From the NCBI GenBank assembly GCA_018262455.1, contig JAGSPR010000315.1, positions 1-8,136 of the forward strand: a DNA stretch of 8,136 bases, read 5' to 3'. The DNA comes from Deltaproteobacteria bacterium (GTDB lineage: Bacteria; Myxococcota; Polyangia; Haliangiales; Haliangiaceae). Shown in pieces: positions 5,757-8,136 of the stretch (position 1 is its first letter; each line of letters starts with the position of its first letter). A model generated the notes under the pieces. The model ran no database searches and was not told the origin of the DNA. It was given only the letters and a program-made list of their open reading frames with translations. The position numbers and the translations under genes were made by a program.

Positions 5757-7178
5757 ATGCTCGATGACCTCGTCGAAGTCGCCCCCCGCGCGCCGGACCC
5801 GTTCGACGGCACCTACCTGCTCGGACCGGTGCTCGGAACCGGCGGCATGGGAGTCGTGTACAGCGCCACCCAGCTGTCGCTCGGTCGCAGGGTCGCGATC
5901 AAGGTCCCGCACGCCGAGCTCGCGACCGACCCGTTCGTGATCCGGCGATTTCGCACCGAGGCGCTCGCGGGCGGGCGGCTCACTCACCGCAACATCGCGC
6001 GGGTGATCGACTACGGCGATCGCGACGGGGCGCAGTTCCTCGTGATGGAGTACGTGGGCGGCGCGCCGCTCGATCAGCTCGTGATCGAGCAGGGCCCGAT
6101 GGAGGCGCGCATCGCCGCCGATCTGGCGGGCCAGGTCCTGGCTGCGCTCGACGAAGCACACACCGCGGGCATCATCCACGCCGACATCAAGAGCGCCAAC
6201 GTGCTCGTCGAGCCGCTCCCCGATGGAACGCTGCTCGCGCACGTGATCGACTTCGGGCTCGCCCGGTTCTGCAACGAGCCGTCGGTTCACGAGGACCTGC
6301 TGGTCTCGGGCACGCCCGACTATCTCGCACCGGAGCTGATCCGCGGCGGCCCACCCACGGTCGCCTCGGACATCTACGCCGCGGGCGTGGTCCTCTACGA
6401 GTTGCTGACGGGCATGACCCCGTTCTGCGGGGGATCGGTCGCCGAGATCCTCGGCCGTCAGGTCGATGACCCGGTCGTTCCACCTTCGTTGCGCAGTCCG
6501 GACCAAGGCATTCCGGATGCGATCGATGGGGTGGTCATGCGCGCGCTGGCCAAGGATCCGAGCGCACGCTTCGAGACGGCGGCGCGATTCGCGGAGGCGC
6601 TGCGCGCCGCAACGCCGGCCGTGCGCACCCCTGCCCTGCGCGTCGCGCGTGGCACGCGACCATGCGTGTTCTCCACCGAGGCAACCACCCGCAACTGGCA
6701 GATCGAACAGGTGCCGGTCCAGCGGGTTGCCGCCCGCCCCGCCCGATCCGAGCCCCCTCGCGTCGAGGACCTCCGGATCGCGGTGGGCAAGGCGATCACC
6801 AGCGGTGACAGCGACTCGATCATCACCTCGTATCTCGAGCTCGTGCGCGCCCTCGTCGATGGACGCCAGCTGGCGACCGCGGCTACCGAGCTCGAACAGG
6901 GCCTCGAGTGGCTGCGAGACGACGCGCCGATCAGCGCGGCACCGCCCGCGCGGTGGCGCCTGCAGCTCTGTCTCGCGGCGCTGTACTCCGGCCTCGGCGA
7001 TCCCGTGCGCGCGCGAGGCGCAGCGAAGCACGGCCAGGACGACGCCGTCCGCGCGGCCTCCGCGCTCGGCCAGGACCGAGCGCACGAGCTCCTCGCGAGG
7101 CTCGCGCGACACGGCACGTCGGCGTCAAGGCCTGCACGCCCTCGGGTGAATGTCGCGCGGTCTCGTCAGGTCGCCTGA
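5757..7178 (+). CDS. Soluble eukaryote-like Ser/Thr protein kinase with helical TPR-like C-terminus
   Basis: A Hanks-type kinase of 473 residues that transfers phosphate from ATP to Ser/Thr of partner proteins. Kinase domain about 20-285: glycine loop LGTGGMG (26-32), K49 in VAIK, helix-C E68, catalytic HADIKSAN with D143, K145 and N148, metal-binding DFG (165-167), GTPDYLAPE (185-193), then SDIYAAGVVLYELLTGMTPF. The HRD arginine is replaced by alanine (A142), making it a non-RD kinase that may not need activation-loop phosphorylation. Residues 286-340 are a Pro/Arg-rich linker. Residues 336-462 are alpha-helical and TPR-like (SYLELVRALVDGRQLATAAT; WRLQLCLAALYSGLGD) and probably bind partners. 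No membrane helix or PASTA domain is present. ATG 5757 is the only start before the glycine loop not cut off by a stop; its GAAGG Shine-Dalgarno is only 3 nt away. It converges on the sigma-54 activator gene. Confidence 0.93.
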   Translation: MLDDLVEVAPRAPDPFDGTYLLGPVLGTGGMGVVYSATQLSLGRRVAIKVPHAELATDPFVIRRFRTEALAGGRLTHRNIARVIDYGDRDGAQFLVMEYVGGAPLDQLVIEQGPMEARIAADLAGQVLAALDEAHTAGIIHADIKSANVLVEPLPDGTLLAHVIDFGLARFCNEPSVHEDLLVSGTPDYLAPELIRGGPPTVASDIYAAGVVLYELLTGMTPFCGGSVAEILGRQVDDPVVPPSLRSPDQGIPDAIDGVVMRALAKDPSARFETAARFAEALRAATPAVRTPALRVARGTRPCVFSTEATTRNWQIEQVPVQRVAARPARSEPPRVEDLRIAVGKAITSGDSDSIITSYLELVRALVDGRQLATAATELEQGLEWLRDDAPISAAPPARWRLQLCLAALYSGLGDPVRARGAAKHGQDDAVRAASALGQDRAHELLARLARHGTSASRPARPRVNVARSRQVA

Positions 7179-7180
7179 CG
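7164..7180. terminator. Hairpin at the convergent gene junction, possible bidirectional terminator
   Basis: CGTCAGG-TCG-CCTGACG is a perfect 7-bp inverted repeat with a 3-nt loop. It overlaps the stop of the Ser/Thr kinase and sits about 5 bp past the stop of the convergent activator gene. There is no T-tract on either side, so it is not a textbook intrinsic terminator, but placement at a convergent junction fits. Confidence 0.4.
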
Positions 7181-7184
7181 CGTC

Positions 7185-8136
<952 letters not shown>

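Noticed and set aside
6647..6668. TGGCAC-containing sigma-54-like sequence inside the Ser/Thr kinase gene
   Set aside because: The -12 half (TTGC at correct spacing) is missing, and the site is deep inside a coding region with no gene start nearby.
5754..7112. 452-codon minus-strand frame opposite the Ser/Thr kinase
   Set aside because: A shadow of the kinase gene: Arg/Asp/His-rich with no domain match.

Overview
The window is GC-rich DNA with strong third-position G/C in its genes. It combines a chemosensory gene cluster, a eukaryote-like Ser/Thr kinase with a TPR-like tail, and a sigma-54 activator. That mix, plus a soluble methyl-accepting receptor, suggests a member of the Myxococcota (myxobacteria-like delta-proteobacteria). 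This placement is inferred from gene content and composition, with no marker gene present.

Layout, left to right. (1) The 3' part of a CheW-type coupling protein (1-396). (2) A very long, wholly cytoplasmic chemoreceptor-like protein of 847 aa (389-2932). Its signalling tip lies at mid-protein, and both arms are built from 28-residue (four-heptad) repeats. (3) CheB methylesterase/response regulator (2961-3977). (4) A REC-GAF-HisKA-HATPase histidine kinase of 546 aa, best started at GTG 3970 (to 5610). These four genes share a strand and are tightly packed, with 8-bp overlaps at two junctions, so they are probably one operon. (5) A 146-bp gap (5611-5756) holding inverted repeats and a -24/-12-like element; a 46-codon ORF also fits there. 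(6) A soluble, non-RD Ser/Thr kinase (5757-7178). (7) On the minus strand, converging 6 bp away, the AAA+ and Fis-type HTH part of a sigma-54 enhancer-binding protein (7185-8136, N-terminus outside the window). A perfect 7-bp hairpin sits at the convergent junction.

How they may work together (inference). The soluble receptor, coupled through CheW to a CheA not seen here, would be reset by CheB and pass phosphate to CheB and possibly to the receiver of the histidine kinase. The Ser/Thr kinase and the sigma-54 activator look like an output or parallel layer. The gap before the Ser/Thr kinase carries sequence that could be a sigma-54 promoter with upstream activator sites. No cheA, cheR or flagellar gene is visible, so this may be a pathway for something other than swimming.

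The most unusual item is the receptor. In its C-terminal arm, residues 515 + 28k (k = 0 to 11) are Gln or His in all twelve cases, at a position that is hydrophobic in the intervening heptads.
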